Shown piece by piece: positions 8,776 through 18,551 of a DNA stretch of 64,000 bases (position 1 is the first letter of the stretch; every line of letters begins with the position of its first letter). Below the pieces are notes generated by a model, which was not told the DNA's origin, ran no database searches, and saw nothing but the letters and a program-made list of their open reading frames with translations. The position numbers and the translations under genes are program-made. Source of the DNA: Vibrio injensis (GTDB lineage Bacteria; Pseudomonadota; Gammaproteobacteria; Enterobacterales; Vibrionaceae); NCBI RefSeq assembly GCF_001895205.1, contig NZ_BDJF01000032.1:1-64000 (forward strand), given 5' to 3'.

Positions 8776-8818
8776 TAAGCTTGTACTTATGCGGTATAAA
8801 CAAATAAGTACGAGCTTA
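8776..8818. terminator. Long hairpin between convergent yjjX and trpR
   Basis: TAAGCTTGTACTTAT (8776-8790) pairs with ATAAGTACGAGCTTA (8804-8818), 15 bp with one G-T wobble, around a 13-nt loop. It is placed 15 nt after the yjjX stop and 68 nt beyond the trpR stop. No T-run follows on either strand, so a joint 3'-end structure is likely but Rho-independent termination is uncertain. Confidence 0.5.
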
Positions 8819-8886
8819 ACGGAATAAAATGCTTTTCTTCTGGTTTACTACAAAATGATTAATATCACGGTAAGTAATAAATCGTA

Positions 8887-9180
8887 CTACTTCAGTAGTA
8901 ACGCCGCCAAAGCTTCACGCTCTGTTAATGAACGTGATTTAAGCTCATTGGACCCACGAGTAATGGTCGCAACGCCCACTCCTAAAAGTTGGCTCATTTG
9001 TCGTTGAGATAACTCCCCTTTCAGTAACTCACAGAGAATATTAACTCGTGCAACTAATGCCTCTCGTTCATCAGGCGTCATCAACATGGTCAACAACATC
9101 TCATGCTGATCACGTGAAACTGCTTGTTGTACTAAGGTTAATAATTCGCTCCAGTCGCTGTACTCAGGTTGTGTGGACAT
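8887..9180 (-). CDS. trpR: Trp operon repressor TrpR
   Basis: 97 residues, a dimeric helix-turn-helix repressor that binds DNA with tryptophan as corepressor. The conserved core MTPDEREALVARVNI and the helix-turn-helix LSQRQMSQLLGVGVATITRG are intact. Start: MSTQPEYSDW, at 9180; the frame is open further upstream but that part overlaps the promoter and operator described next. It lies just downstream of slt on the same strand, as in enteric bacteria, with its own promoter inside the end of slt. Confidence 0.94.
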   Translation of the reverse strand: MSTQPEYSDWSELLTLVQQAVSRDQHEMLLTMLMTPDEREALVARVNILCELLKGELSQRQMSQLLGVGVATITRGSNELKSRSLTEREALAALLLK

Positions 9181-9184
9181 GCTT

Positions 9185-9239
9185 GTACTCGTTAAGTGAT
9201 ACATACTCCGTATTGTAGAGCAGACTGAGCGGGAATCAA
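9185..9239 (-). promoter_or_regulatory. trpR promoter with autoregulatory trp operator
   Basis: Minus strand: -35 TTGATT (9234-9239), 16 bp, -10 TACAAT (9212-9217). Downstream, GTATCACTTAACGAGTAC (9185-9202) resembles the E. coli trpR operator half ...TTAGCGAGTAC and would cover the first transcribed bases. The promoter starts within the last codons of slt. Negative autoregulation by TrpR with tryptophan is the likely outcome. Confidence 0.65.
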
Positions 9240-11197
9240 TACATAGTCTGCAACTCATTCTCCGTTAAAAACCGGCCACTCACTCCCATAACATCGCGAT
9301 AGTAAGTTTCAAACATCAATACGTTTTGAATGTAACCTCTGGTTTCACGAAACGGAATGGCTTCAATAAAGGCATAGGCATCTAACTGTCCTTGAGTCTG
9401 CTCTCGCCAACGATCCACTCGACTAGGGCCTGCATTGTAAGCAGCAAAAGCCAAAATACGATTGTTATTGTATCTCGCCAACAAATCATTCAGATAATGA
9501 CTGCCAATTTCGATATTTTTACCGACTTGGAAAAGCTCATCTTCATGTTGATAACTTAAGCGATATTTTTGCGCGGTATAGCGAGCTGTTGTCGGCATGA
9601 CTTGCATAATGCCCCGAGCACCAACAGGAGAACGCGCTTCGATATCCATCGCACTTTCTTGCCTCGCCAACGACATCAAGGTAATCGGATCAATACCATG
9701 TTTCTCTCCATAAAAATTGAACCACCATTGATGAGCGAGAGGAAAACGTAACTGAGTGTTATCCCATAAATTAGCCGATATCGTCGCGCGGACCGTTAAA
9801 TGATACCAATGTTGTGTGGCAGCATACACAGCGAGCATTTCTTTGCTGGGCTGTTCCACTCGCTGTAATAGCCAATTCCATTCACTCTTCGCTGCGGCGA
9901 TTTTATCGCGCTCAATCAGCTCACCAATACGAATAAGCTCCGTTTGATAAGGTTTAATCAACTGGCGATTTAAAGAAAGGGTCGAACTTGGATATTGAAT
10001 CGATTGCTGCAATACTTCCGCCGCAGCAACACTATAGAAATTACGTTGCCCGAGTAAGCTACGCATTCTTTTTAATCCCTGTTCCATTTGCCCTGCTTGT
10101 AATTCGCTACGTGCCAACCAATATTGCCAACGTGTTGAGGCTTTATCTTCTGCGGGTAATTGCTCTATCCACTTAGCTATTCCCTTCCAATCCATACTGC
10201 GCAACGCTAAACGTATTCGAGTTTCAATTAAATGGGTATTATCGCTAGCCATAATCATGCTGTCGCGCCATTGTTGAAGCTCTGGTGGTTCGACATTCAT
10301 CATACGCAAAGCGATATATTGCCCAGTCCGAGCACGTAACGAATCAGACCAATCGAGCTGTTTATCTACAAATACCCATAACCGTTGAGCTTGAATAGCA
10401 TCGGCTCTCGCTGCTTTTTCTAACGCCAGCTCCACCTGACGATACAACAAGGTTTTATCTCGATACTGTGAAATAAAACTCACCACCGTTTCAGGTTTAT
10501 CGTATAAACCGATCATTGCCAATGCTTCTGCATGTGTCGGTTTACCATTCAGCTTACTGGCTAAATGACGCATTAATGGCCGATTTCGCCCTTCAAAAGC
10601 CAATAGCATACGTTGTAAAACTAGACTATCCGTCAAGCCACCTTGCTGCTCCCACACCGTGAAGAGCGGATCGCAAGCCGAAGAAACACTTGCGCCACTT
10701 TGCCACAGCGCTTTAGCACCAATGAAAGCTTCTTTGTAGCGCCCGGTTTTTAATTTGGCATGATAATAATGACAGCGATACGTTTCTCCATTAGGTTCAT
10801 TCGGAGAAAACTTCAATATCTCAGCCCACTTTCCCTGACTCGCTAAAGCATCAAAATAAGGTGCACTGATCCGATTTGAAAAAGGAAAAGTTTTATGACT
10901 ATCGATAAAATTACGCACTACAATCGGAGATTTATCACCTAAATCAATCAAAAAGCTCCGATAATCGAGATACGGCGTCAATGGATAATCGGCTATCTGT
11001 CTACGCGCTTTTTTGAAACGTGCAACATCTTTATTATCTAACCATTGGTGTGCTTGTTCATACAATTCCCGTTGCGCTTCTAAATCTAAGGTTTTGCCCA
11101 CCCCTGAGCCACTAAAACTTATAGCACCGATCAAAGCACAGCCGAGCAGCGTTGACGACATCGGTTTATGTCGTTGCAATAAAACCCTATACCCCAT
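9236..11197 (-). CDS. slt: Soluble lytic murein transglycosylase Slt70
   Basis: About 653 residues, a periplasmic enzyme that cleaves peptidoglycan glycan strands with formation of 1,6-anhydromuramic ends, feeding recycling by NagZ and AnmK (both encoded nearby). An N-terminal hydrophobic signal segment (STLLGCALIGAISFSG) is followed by a long alpha-superhelical U/L region and a C-terminal lysozyme-like domain with the catalytic Glu in ARQESAM and the motif SPVGARGIMQVMPTTA. I choose the ATG at 11197, after AGAAGGGA. An in-frame ATG at 11233 would add 12 residues ahead of the signal peptide. Divergent from ettA across 272 bp with no other gene. Confidence 0.92.
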   Translation of the reverse strand: MGYRVLLQRHKPMSSTLLGCALIGAISFSGSGVGKTLDLEAQRELYEQAHQWLDNKDVARFKKARRQIADYPLTPYLDYRSFLIDLGDKSPIVVRNFIDSHKTFPFSNRISAPYFDALASQGKWAEILKFSPNEPNGETYRCHYYHAKLKTGRYKEAFIGAKALWQSGASVSSACDPLFTVWEQQGGLTDSLVLQRMLLAFEGRNRPLMRHLASKLNGKPTHAEALAMIGLYDKPETVVSFISQYRDKTLLYRQVELALEKAARADAIQAQRLWVFVDKQLDWSDSLRARTGQYIALRMMNVEPPELQQWRDSMIMASDNTHLIETRIRLALRSMDWKGIAKWIEQLPAEDKASTRWQYWLARSELQAGQMEQGLKRMRSLLGQRNFYSVAAAEVLQQSIQYPSSTLSLNRQLIKPYQTELIRIGELIERDKIAAAKSEWNWLLQRVEQPSKEMLAVYAATQHWYHLTVRATISANLWDNTQLRFPLAHQWWFNFYGEKHGIDPITLMSLARQESAMDIEARSPVGARGIMQVMPTTARYTAQKYRLSYQHEDELFQVGKNIEIGSHYLNDLLARYNNNRILAFAAYNAGPSRVDRWREQTQGQLDAYAFIEAIPFRETRGYIQNVLMFETYYRDVMGVSGRFLTENELQTMY

Positions 11198-11469
11198 TGC
11201 GATGATCCCTTCTATTTCACTTTCCCAATTCACTTTATTACGCAGACTCCATAGCTAAATGTAAAGGTGTAAGATGTAAACTTGAAGTCAATAGTAAGAA
11301 AAAATAGTAATCAACTTATTGCACTTGACTTTATTCAAAATATTGCGGTTTGGTTCATTCATAACAAAAGGTAAACCAAGCAAAATAACTGGCCGACGAG
11401 TAACAAAAGTATCCGCTTTGATATAGAATGATAGCTTTGTTCTGTTTGAAAGATTAGGAATGATCGGCA

Positions 11470-13137
11470 ATGGCTGAATACGTCTATACCATGTCGCGGG
11501 TGAGCAAAGTTGTGCCTCCTAAGCGTCAAATCCTCAAAGATATTTCATTAAGCTTTTTTCCTGGTGCTAAGATCGGCGTGCTTGGCCTCAATGGCTCCGG
11601 TAAATCAACCCTGCTACGCATTATGGCGGGGATTGATCAAGATTTTGACGGCGAAGCTCGTCCGCAACCAGGCTTAAATGTGGGGTACCTTCCCCAAGAG
11701 CCGGTGTTGGATGAAAATAAAACCGTCCGTGAAGTGGTTGAAGAGGCCGTAGCCGATGTCGCCCATGCGCTCAAACGGCTTGATGAAGTCTACGCCGCTT
11801 ATGCTGAACCAGACGCAGACTTCGATGCCCTAGCCAAAGAACAAGGCGAATTAGAAGCCCTGATCCAAGCCAAAGATGGTCATAATTTAGAAGCCGCTCT
11901 TGAGCGCGCGGCTGACGCTTTACGTCTGCCTGAATGGGATGCCAAAATCGCCACTCTATCAGGAGGTGAGCGCCGCCGTGTGGCAATTTGTCGTTTGCTG
12001 CTTGAAAAGCCTGATATGCTACTGCTCGATGAGCCAACCAACCACTTAGACGCAGAATCCGTAGCTTGGCTTGAGCACTTCTTGGTGGACTATAGCGGAA
12101 CCGTAGTCGCGATTACTCACGACCGTTACTTCCTCGACAACGCTGCTGGTTGGATTTTAGAACTGGACCGTGGTGAAGGTATTCCGTGGCAAGGTAACTA
12201 CACTTCTTGGCTAGAACAAAAAGATGAACGTTTGAAACAAGAAAAAGCCGGGGAAAGCGCCCGTCAGAAAACCATTGAGAAAGAGCTAGAATGGGTTCGC
12301 CAAAATCCAAAAGGTCGTCAAGCTAAGTCTAAAGCGCGGATGGCTCGCTTTGAAGAGATGACCACCGGTCAATACCAAAAACGTAACGAAACCAATGAAT
12401 TGTTCATCCCACCTGGTGAGCGTCTTGGTGATAAAGTGCTGGAGGTTAACAACCTAACCAAATCGTTTGGTGATCGCGTGCTGATTGATAATCTGTCGTT
12501 CAGTATGCCGAAAGGTGCGATCGTCGGTATTGTCGGTGCTAACGGTGCCGGTAAATCAACCTTATTTAAAATGCTCAGTGGCGTAGAGCAGCCCGATTCA
12601 GGGACCATTGAGTTAGGTGAAACGGTTAAATTGGCTTCGGTCGATCAGTTCCGTGACAGCATGGATGACAAAAAAACCGTCTTCCAAGAGATCTCTGAAG
12701 GCGCGGATATCATCAAGATCAATAACTTTGAAATCCCAGCACGAGCGTACTGCTCTCGCTTCAACTTTAAAGGTAATGATCAGCAAAAAATCATTGGTGA
12801 GCTGTCTGGGGGGGAGCGTAACCGCGTCCATTTGGCTAAGTTATTGAAAGCTGGCGGCAACGTCCTACTCCTCGATGAACCAACCAACGACTTAGATGTT
12901 GAAACCCTACGCGCACTAGAAGAAGCCTTATTAGAGTTCCCTGGCTGTGCCATGGTTATCTCCCATGACCGTTGGTTCCTTGACCGTATTGCCACTCATA
13001 TCCTTGACTATCGAGATGAGGGCAAAGTGAACTTCTATGAAGGTAACTATACTGAATATATGGAATGGCTAAAACGCACGCTTGGCGCTCAAGCGGCTGA
13101 ACCACACCGTATTAAGTACAAACGGATCAGTAAATAA
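11470..13137 (+). CDS. ettA: Energy-dependent translational throttle EttA (ABC-F ATPase)
   Basis: 555 residues. Binds the ribosomal E-site and gates entry into elongation according to ADP/ATP ratio. Two ABC domains: Walker A GLNGSGKST (39-47) with signature LSGGERRRVAI and LLLDEPTNHLD, and second P-loop GANGAGKST with LSGGERNRVHL and LLLDEPTNDLD. The basic P-site tRNA interaction motif lies between them (WVRQNPKGRQAKSKARMARF). There is no membrane domain, so it is not a transporter. Stands alone with its own terminator. Confidence 0.95.
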   Translation: MAEYVYTMSRVSKVVPPKRQILKDISLSFFPGAKIGVLGLNGSGKSTLLRIMAGIDQDFDGEARPQPGLNVGYLPQEPVLDENKTVREVVEEAVADVAHALKRLDEVYAAYAEPDADFDALAKEQGELEALIQAKDGHNLEAALERAADALRLPEWDAKIATLSGGERRRVAICRLLLEKPDMLLLDEPTNHLDAESVAWLEHFLVDYSGTVVAITHDRYFLDNAAGWILELDRGEGIPWQGNYTSWLEQKDERLKQEKAGESARQKTIEKELEWVRQNPKGRQAKSKARMARFEEMTTGQYQKRNETNELFIPPGERLGDKVLEVNNLTKSFGDRVLIDNLSFSMPKGAIVGIVGANGAGKSTLFKMLSGVEQPDSGTIELGETVKLASVDQFRDSMDDKKTVFQEISEGADIIKINNFEIPARAYCSRFNFKGNDQQKIIGELSGGERNRVHLAKLLKAGGNVLLLDEPTNDLDVETLRALEEALLEFPGCAMVISHDRWFLDRIATHILDYRDEGKVNFYEGNYTEYMEWLKRTLGAQAAEPHRIKYKRISK

Positions 13138-13152
13138 TCCGTTGCTTAGATT

Positions 13153-13177
13153 AAAGCTACCTTCGGGTAGCTTTTTT
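13153..13177 (+). terminator. Intrinsic terminator of ettA
   Basis: AAAGCTACC (13153-13161) and GGTAGCTTT (13166-13174) close a TTCG tetraloop and run into T residues, 15 nt after the ettA stop. Confidence 0.93.
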
Positions 13178-13273
13178 ACTCTGCACAAAACCTTATTTCG
13201 TGCGCCAAATTCGAGTTAAGACACCTGTACTCTGCTATGCTTAATGCGTACTCATTACGCAATTGTAGGACTT

Positions 13274-13639
13274 ATGATCGAACGTCGACAGTTTTCACGC
13301 ATTCTTTACCAAGCACCAGCAACATTACAACAAGGCGATCTGCTGCTCAGTACTTGTATCCACGATCTCTCTTTACGAGGTTTACTCTTGTGGGCCGTCG
13401 ATGAACCCAATTTAGATAGCGATCAGTTAGTAGACGTGGCGTTTACCCTGCCGGAAAGCGAGATCACGATTCGTTTAAGCGGACAATTGGTGCGGCAAAA
13501 TGAGCGTATTCTACATATCAAGATGGTTCATATTGATTTAGAGAGTATCGCCCATTTAAAACGCTTAGTAGAACTCAATATCGGTGATGACGAACTTTTG
13601 CACCGCGATTTAGAACATTTAGTGACTGAGGCTCCATAG
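13274..13639 (+). CDS. plzA: PilZ-domain cyclic di-GMP receptor (PlzA-like)
   Basis: 121 residues, a single PilZ domain. The c-di-GMP-binding motifs are both present: RxxxR as RRQFSR (R5/R9) and DxSxxG as DLSLRG (D31-G36). The start MIERRQFSR follows AGGA; an in-frame start ten codons upstream lacks one. From memory the V. cholerae protein at this place, between ettA and tyrA, is VC0697, called PlzA. That name is carried over by position and motif only. Output partner unknown. Ends 6 nt from the convergent tyrA stop. Confidence 0.82.
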   Translation: MIERRQFSRILYQAPATLQQGDLLLSTCIHDLSLRGLLLWAVDEPNLDSDQLVDVAFTLPESEITIRLSGQLVRQNERILHIKMVHIDLESIAHLKRLVELNIGDDELLHRDLEHLVTEAP

Positions 13640-13645
13640 CGTTTC

Positions 13646-14770
13646 TCAACGTTGCCATGCATCACTGGCATGTTTAAGTAAGTGCTGACTCTCTTGCATA
13701 AACTGCTGAGAATAGTCGCCAAACCAATCGCTCACTTGATTAAATTGGCTAACAAAACTTGGTTTATCACCTTGTTTAAGCAAGCTGACCGCTTGTTCCA
13801 AACTATCCTGAAAACGGCCAATCATTTCAATATTCTCTTGTGAAGATAAAATAATATCCGCATACAAGTTAGGATCTTGTCCAAACAAACGCCCGACCAT
13901 CGCCAATTCGAGGCGGTAAATCGGTGAGCTTAATTTAAGCAATTGCTCAATATTGGGATTGACTTTACTTAAATGCACACCGTAAACAAATGAAGTGAAA
14001 TGGCGTAATGCTTGAATTAAGGTCATGCCTTGGTCGTGCTCTTGGGCATCAATGGCACATAAACTTGCTCCCCAAATCGCAAATTGGTCCAGCAGCCATT
14101 GATACTGCTCCACTCCTCGGCCATCACAATACACGATGACTTGCTTTGCTAAGCTTGGGACATCGGGGCCAAACATCGGGTGCAAGCCAACGACAGGACC
14201 AGAATGAACCTTCAACATGGCCGCCAGCGGCTTCGATTTAATTGACGTTAAATCACATAAAATACAATCGGAAGGGAGTTGATTGAGTTTCTCAATCACA
14301 CCAACAGTCAAATCTATCGGTACCGTTACCACGACTAAACCCGCATCATGTAAGAGTTCATCGGCGCGATGCCAATCTTGGCTACCCAGCACTTTGATCT
14401 GATAACCGGATAACTCAAACATACGAGCGAACAGGCGGCCAAGTTGGCCATGACCACCGATGATCACCACTGAGCGTAATTCAGGCTTTAAACATTTAAA
14501 ACCTGAGTCTTTCTCACTGGCGTAAGACTCGCGCATTGTTCGGCGTAAAATATCTTCGATTAATTGTGGTGGCACACCTTGCGCTTCAGCTTCAGTACGG
14601 CGCGACGCCAGCATACTCGCTTCCCGTTCTGGGACATAAATCGGTAATCCGTAACGGCTTTTGACTTCTCCGACTTGCTCAACTAACGCTAAACGGCGAG
14701 CCAGTAAATCAATCATCTGTTTATCCAATGCGTCGATTTGTTCTCGTAATGCATTCAACTCTTCAGCCAT
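13646..14770 (-). CDS. tyrA: Bifunctional chorismate mutase / prephenate dehydrogenase (T-protein)
   Basis: 374 residues. Converts chorismate via prephenate to 4-hydroxyphenylpyruvate for tyrosine. The N-terminal AroQ mutase (about 1-90, with [19 protein letters not shown]) is followed by a NAD-binding dehydrogenase domain beginning [18 protein letters not shown], with the active-site His segment [10 protein letters not shown]. Second gene of the aroF-tyrA operon, 14 nt after aroF, the same pairing as in E. coli. Regulated through the TyrR boxes upstream of aroF. Confidence 0.96.
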   Translation of the reverse strand: MAEELNALREQIDALDKQMIDLLARRLALVEQVGEVKSRYGLPIYVPEREASMLASRRTEAEAQGVPPQLIEDILRRTMRESYASEKDSGFKCLKPELRSVVIIGGHGQLGRLFARMFELSGYQIKVLGSQDWHRADELLHDAGLVVVTVPIDLTVGVIEKLNQLPSDCILCDLTSIKSKPLAAMLKVHSGPVVGLHPMFGPDVPSLAKQVIVYCDGRGVEQYQWLLDQFAIWGASLCAIDAQEHDQGMTLIQALRHFTSFVYGVHLSKVNPNIEQLLKLSSPIYRLELAMVGRLFGQDPNLYADIILSSQENIEMIGRFQDSLEQAVSLLKQGDKPSFVSQFNQVSDWFGDYSQQFMQESQHLLKHASDAWQR

Positions 14771-14784
14771 CGTTGTTCCTTTAT

Positions 14785-15858
14785 CTACGATTTACAGCGG
14801 TCTGCTAAAAAAGGCACCAGCGCCTGGTGAGCATGACGCAATAATTGTTCTGTCGTTTGCCAATCAATGCATGCATCAGTGATCGACACTCCGTATTGCA
14901 TTTGCGATTTAGGTAGCTCCGCTGATTGATTCCCTTCGTTTAAGTGACTTTCAATCATCACACCGATGATTGAACGGTTTCCTTCGCGAATTTGATGAAT
15001 CACATCTTCTGCCACCAATGGCTGACGACGATAATCTTTACGCGAGTTGGCATGACTGCAATCAACCATCAATGCCGCCTCCAATCCAAAACCAGTTAAT
15101 TGTTGTTCACACTCAGCGACCGAAACGGAATCGTAATTGGTTTGTTTGCCACCACGTAGAATCACATGGCCATTCATATTGCCTTGTGTGGTTAAAAGAG
15201 CCACTTGCCCTTCACGATTAATGCCCATGAAACGGTGGCTTGATGACGCTGCTTGCATCGCGTTGATCGCCGTCGATAAGCTACCATCGGTACCATTTTT
15301 AAAGCCAATCGGCATAGAAAGACCACTGGCCATCTCACGGTGAGTTTGTGATTCCGTCGTCCGAGCGCCAATCGCAGCCCAGCTGAAGGTATCAGCTAAA
15401 TATTGCGGACTGATCGGATCCAGCGCTTCTGTCGCAAGTGGCATGCCCATCTCCGCTAAATCTACCAATAATTGACGGCCAACATGTAAGCCATGCTCAA
15501 TATCAAACGATCCATCAAGATGCGGGTCATTAATCAGACCTTTCCAGCCAACCGTGGTGCGTGGCTTCTCAAAGTAAACTCGCATCACAATATACAGTTG
15601 ATCGCTCAGCTCAGTCGCCAATACCTGTAGACGTTTAGCATACTCTTTTGCGGCTTGAATATCATGAATAGAACAAGGGCCACAAACCACCAATAAACGG
15701 TGATCACGTTTATGGATAATATCGGCGATGGTTTGCCGAGATTGTCGAATCGACAGTCTGGCTTTTTCACTTAATGGTAGTTTAGCTTTTAATGCATCAG
15801 GGGTGATTAAGACCTGTTCATCAACAATATTAATGTCACTTAAATCACTTTTTTTCAT
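14785..15858 (-). CDS. aroF: 3-deoxy-7-phosphoheptulonate (DAHP) synthase, tyrosine-type
   Basis: 357 residues. Condenses phosphoenolpyruvate with erythrose 4-phosphate, the first step of the shikimate pathway. Type I DAHP synthase signatures: [46 protein letters not shown] and MVDCSHANS. Length, operon with tyrA and overall similarity to AroF point to the tyrosine-sensitive isozyme. The feedback specificity itself is inferred, since AroG and AroH share the same core motifs. Confidence 0.93.
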   Translation of the reverse strand: MKKSDLSDINIVDEQVLITPDALKAKLPLSEKARLSIRQSRQTIADIIHKRDHRLLVVCGPCSIHDIQAAKEYAKRLQVLATELSDQLYIVMRVYFEKPRTTVGWKGLINDPHLDGSFDIEHGLHVGRQLLVDLAEMGMPLATEALDPISPQYLADTFSWAAIGARTTESQTHREMASGLSMPIGFKNGTDGSLSTAINAMQAASSSHRFMGINREGQVALLTTQGNMNGHVILRGGKQTNYDSVSVAECEQQLTGFGLEAALMVDCSHANSRKDYRRQPLVAEDVIHQIREGNRSIIGVMIESHLNEGNQSAELPKSQMQYGVSITDACIDWQTTEQLLRHAHQALVPFLADRCKS

Positions 15859-15867
15859 TGCTACACC

Positions 15868-15992
15868 TGTAATCTTTAATTTACACCAAAATGTATTTGG
15901 CTAACAAAACTCAACTAAACACAAAATAACAGGCTAAAAAAACATTGCAAGTGTAAATTTAAAAAAACAAATAATGTAAACTTAAAGATACA
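15868..15992 (-). promoter_or_regulatory. aroF-tyrA promoter with three TyrR boxes
   Basis: TyrR consensus is TGTAAA-N6-TTTACA. Box nearest the gene: TGTAATCTTTAATTTACA (15868-15885), one mismatch. Two upstream boxes: TGTAAATTTAAAAAAACA (15952-15969, weak) and TGTAAACTTAAAGATACA (15975-15992), whose centres are 23 bp apart, the spacing of paired strong/weak TyrR boxes in E. coli. A promoter lies between: minus strand TTGCAA (15945-15950), 16 bp, TATTTT (15923-15928). The layout suggests tyrosine-dependent repression. The upstream pair also faces btsS and could affect it. Confidence 0.7.
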
Positions 15993-16104
15993 CACCAAAT
16001 GAAAAATAGCGTTGGAAAAGTAATGGACTCAACAAACGTATTTTATTGCCTTCAAGTTACTTAAAATAGCGGTTTTGGCTATCGATGACTAGGCGCAAAC
16101 CTTG

Positions 16105-17784
16105 ATGGAACTGATCCTCTCACTACTACAACAAATGTGTGTCTACTTAGTCTTGGCTTATATGCTAAGTAAAACCCCAATCTTTCTACCGTTACTCAAC
16201 ATTTCTGGGCATTTTAGTCATAAAATGACCGTTTATGTGTTGTTTTCACTATTTTGCATTATGGGCACCTACTTCGGGTTACACATTGATGATGCGATAG
16301 CCAACACGCGAGCGATTGGTGCGGTCATGGGCGGATTATTTGGTGGGCCGCTGATTGGTTTTGCTGTCGGGTTAACAGGAGGTCTGCACCGTTATTCTCT
16401 TGGTGGGTTTACCGATCTTGCTTGCGCTATTTCGACCACCGCTGAAGGAGTGATTGGCGGCGTGTTTCATGCCTATTTACTCAAACGAGGCAAACGCCAT
16501 TTACTGTTTAGCCCCAGTGTGGTGTTTGGCATTACCTTTGTCGCTGAAATTGTGCAGATGGCCTTGATCTTACTGATTGCTAAGCCATTTAGTGAGGCTT
16601 ATCACCTCGTGTCTGCGATTGCTGCTCCGATGATCATTGCCAACTCAGTAGGAGCGGCATTGTTTATGAGTATTTTGCAAGATAGGAAAACTATTTTTGA
16701 TGAGTATTCCGCGACTTTTTCTCGCCGAGCATTAAACATCGCCGAACGTTCGGTTGGAATTTTAGCGGCAGGTTTTACCCCTGAAAATGCCCATAAAATT
16801 GCTCGTATTGTTTATGAACAAACCAATGTCGGTGCCGTTTCAATTACCGATTGCGACAAGATCCTCGCTTTTGTCGGCGTTGGCGATGATCATCATCGAC
16901 CGAATACCGCGATATCTTCACAAAGCACTTTAGACGCCATAAATCGTAATGCGATCATTTATCTTGATGGTAAAGAGCATCCCTATCAATGCTCATTATC
17001 AGCAAGCTGTAAATTGGGCTCAGCATTGATTATTCCACTACGAGCTGGCGATCGAGTGATCGGCACCATCAAACTCTACGAACCGAAACGTAAATTGTTT
17101 TCAACCATTAATGTATCAATGGGCCAAGGTATTGCTCAATTACTCTCAAGCCAAATTCTGTATGGGGAATATCAAGCGAAACAAATTCTTCTCTCACGAG
17201 CTGAAATCAAGTTACTGCAAGCTCAAGTCAACCCACATTTTTTATTCAATGCACTCAATACGATTAGTGCCGTGATCCGACGTGATCCAGCTAAAGCTCG
17301 CGATCTTATTCAGCATCTTTCGCAGTTTTTCCGCAGCAATCTCAAACAAAATGTTGAAACGGTCACCTTGCAAGATGAGCTCGCGCACGTGAATGCCTAT
17401 TTAACCATTGAAAAAGCACGTTTTAGCGATCGTTTAGAAGTTGAGATTACGATCGACGAACCGCTATTGAGCCGTCAATTACCGAGTTTTACTTTGCAGC
17501 CCTTAGTGGAAAATGCGATTAAACATGGGGTATCTAATCTGCTCGAAGGCGGTAAAATACGCATCTATAATCTCGCCGAACCTGCGGGTCAGCGCATAGT
17601 GGTGGAAGATAATGCCGGTAGTTATCAAACGCCACAACACGATCACGATGGTTTAGGAATGCACATTGTCGATAAACGCTTAATCCATCAGTTTGGCCAC
17701 TCAGCAACGCTTAAAATTGACGTTGAGCCGAACCATTGCACGCGAATGAGCTTTCTTATTCCCAATCAACCAAGAGGAACTTAA
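16105..17784 (+). CDS. btsS: LytS-family sensor histidine kinase BtsS (YehU)
   Basis: 559 residues. In E. coli BtsS senses external pyruvate and phosphorylates BtsR. N-terminal 5TM-LYT membrane domain (about 1-190, including GGLFGGPLIGFAVGLTGG), a GAF-type domain (about 215-350), then a HisKA_5 module with phospho-acceptor His378 in QVNPHFLFNALN and an HATPase domain (VENAIKHGVSN, DGLGMHIVDKR). ATG at 16105; a TTG precedes it directly. btsR begins 3 nt after its stop. The pyruvate ligand is inferred from the orthologue. Confidence 0.88.
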   Translation: MELILSLLQQMCVYLVLAYMLSKTPIFLPLLNISGHFSHKMTVYVLFSLFCIMGTYFGLHIDDAIANTRAIGAVMGGLFGGPLIGFAVGLTGGLHRYSLGGFTDLACAISTTAEGVIGGVFHAYLLKRGKRHLLFSPSVVFGITFVAEIVQMALILLIAKPFSEAYHLVSAIAAPMIIANSVGAALFMSILQDRKTIFDEYSATFSRRALNIAERSVGILAAGFTPENAHKIARIVYEQTNVGAVSITDCDKILAFVGVGDDHHRPNTAISSQSTLDAINRNAIIYLDGKEHPYQCSLSASCKLGSALIIPLRAGDRVIGTIKLYEPKRKLFSTINVSMGQGIAQLLSSQILYGEYQAKQILLSRAEIKLLQAQVNPHFLFNALNTISAVIRRDPAKARDLIQHLSQFFRSNLKQNVETVTLQDELAHVNAYLTIEKARFSDRLEVEITIDEPLLSRQLPSFTLQPLVENAIKHGVSNLLEGGKIRIYNLAEPAGQRIVVEDNAGSYQTPQHDHDGLGMHIVDKRLIHQFGHSATLKIDVEPNHCTRMSFLIPNQPRGT

Positions 17785-17787
17785 GGG

Positions 17788-18510
17788 ATGGTAACGTTAT
17801 CAGCTTTAGTCATTGATGATGAGTGTTTGGCCCGAGAGGAACTCATTGAATTACTGAATGAAAATGGCAACATGCAGGTAATTGGTGAAGCGAATAATGC
17901 GATTGAGGGACTGAAAAAAATCAATCAACACAAACCAGATGTGGTTTTCTTAGATATTCAAATGCCTCAAATTACTGGAATAGATCTGCTCGCGATGCTC
18001 GATCCTGACACCATGCCCAAGGTGGTTTTCGTGACTGCCTATGATCAATATGCACTGCAAGCCTTTGAAGATAACGCCTTTGATTATTTACTTAAACCGG
18101 TCGATCCAACGCGGCTTGAAAAAACCATCCAACGTTTACAACGTAGCGTAGTGAAAACACCAGATTACTCGATTCTCGCCCCTAATCAGCTTGATCAAGT
18201 TCCGTGTATCGGCCTCAATCGAATCATGATCATCCCAACGGGAGAGATCGAATTTGCTTGTAGTGATATTGCCGGAGTGCACGTGCAAACCGCGCAGCAG
18301 CGAGCCAGTAGTCAATTGACGTTAAAAGTCCTAGAAGAAAAAACGCCGCTGCTACGTTGTCATCGTCAATATCTGATCAATCTCAAAGCCATCAAAGAGA
18401 TCAAATTATTAGACAACGGTCTTGCCGAGATCATCACCCGTTCAGGCTACATCGTCCCAGTAAGCCGCCGTTTTTTAAAAGAACTCAAAGAGAAATTGGG
18501 GTTTTATTAG
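17788..18510 (+). CDS. btsR: LytTR-family response regulator BtsR (YehT)
   Basis: 240 residues. The receiver domain has acidic pocket D10/D11 and phospho-acceptor D56 (VVFLDIQMP), conserved T/K positions (VTAYDQYA, LLKPVD), and a C-terminal LytTR DNA-binding domain (about 140-238, with CHRQYLINLKAI). LytTR proteins bind direct repeats. The matching repeat upstream of cstA (21245-21292) makes that gene the best local target. In E. coli the BtsR target btsT encodes a CstA-family pyruvate transporter. Confidence 0.9.
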   Translation: MVTLSALVIDDECLAREELIELLNENGNMQVIGEANNAIEGLKKINQHKPDVVFLDIQMPQITGIDLLAMLDPDTMPKVVFVTAYDQYALQAFEDNAFDYLLKPVDPTRLEKTIQRLQRSVVKTPDYSILAPNQLDQVPCIGLNRIMIIPTGEIEFACSDIAGVHVQTAQQRASSQLTLKVLEEKTPLLRCHRQYLINLKAIKEIKLLDNGLAEIITRSGYIVPVSRRFLKELKEKLGFY

Positions 18511-18519
18511 CCCCAATTT
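18493..18519. terminator. Hairpin overlapping the btsR stop codon
   Basis: AAATTGGGG (18493-18501) pairs with CCCCAATTT (18511-18519), 9 bp with a 9-nt loop that holds the btsR TAG. No long T-run follows. It lies between convergent btsR and nagZ and probably serves as a 3' end for one or both. Confidence 0.55.
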
Positions 18520-18551
18520 ATTGATGAGAGAATCCTATTGCCACGCTAAAG

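Noticed and set aside
11288..11470. A 60-codon minus-strand frame between slt and ettA
   Set aside because: AT-rich, no recognisable motif or ribosome binding site; it covers the ettA promoter region.
12113..12310. Antisense frames within ettA, clpB, ileS, ptsP and other long genes
   Set aside because: They are shadows of well-supported genes on the other strand.
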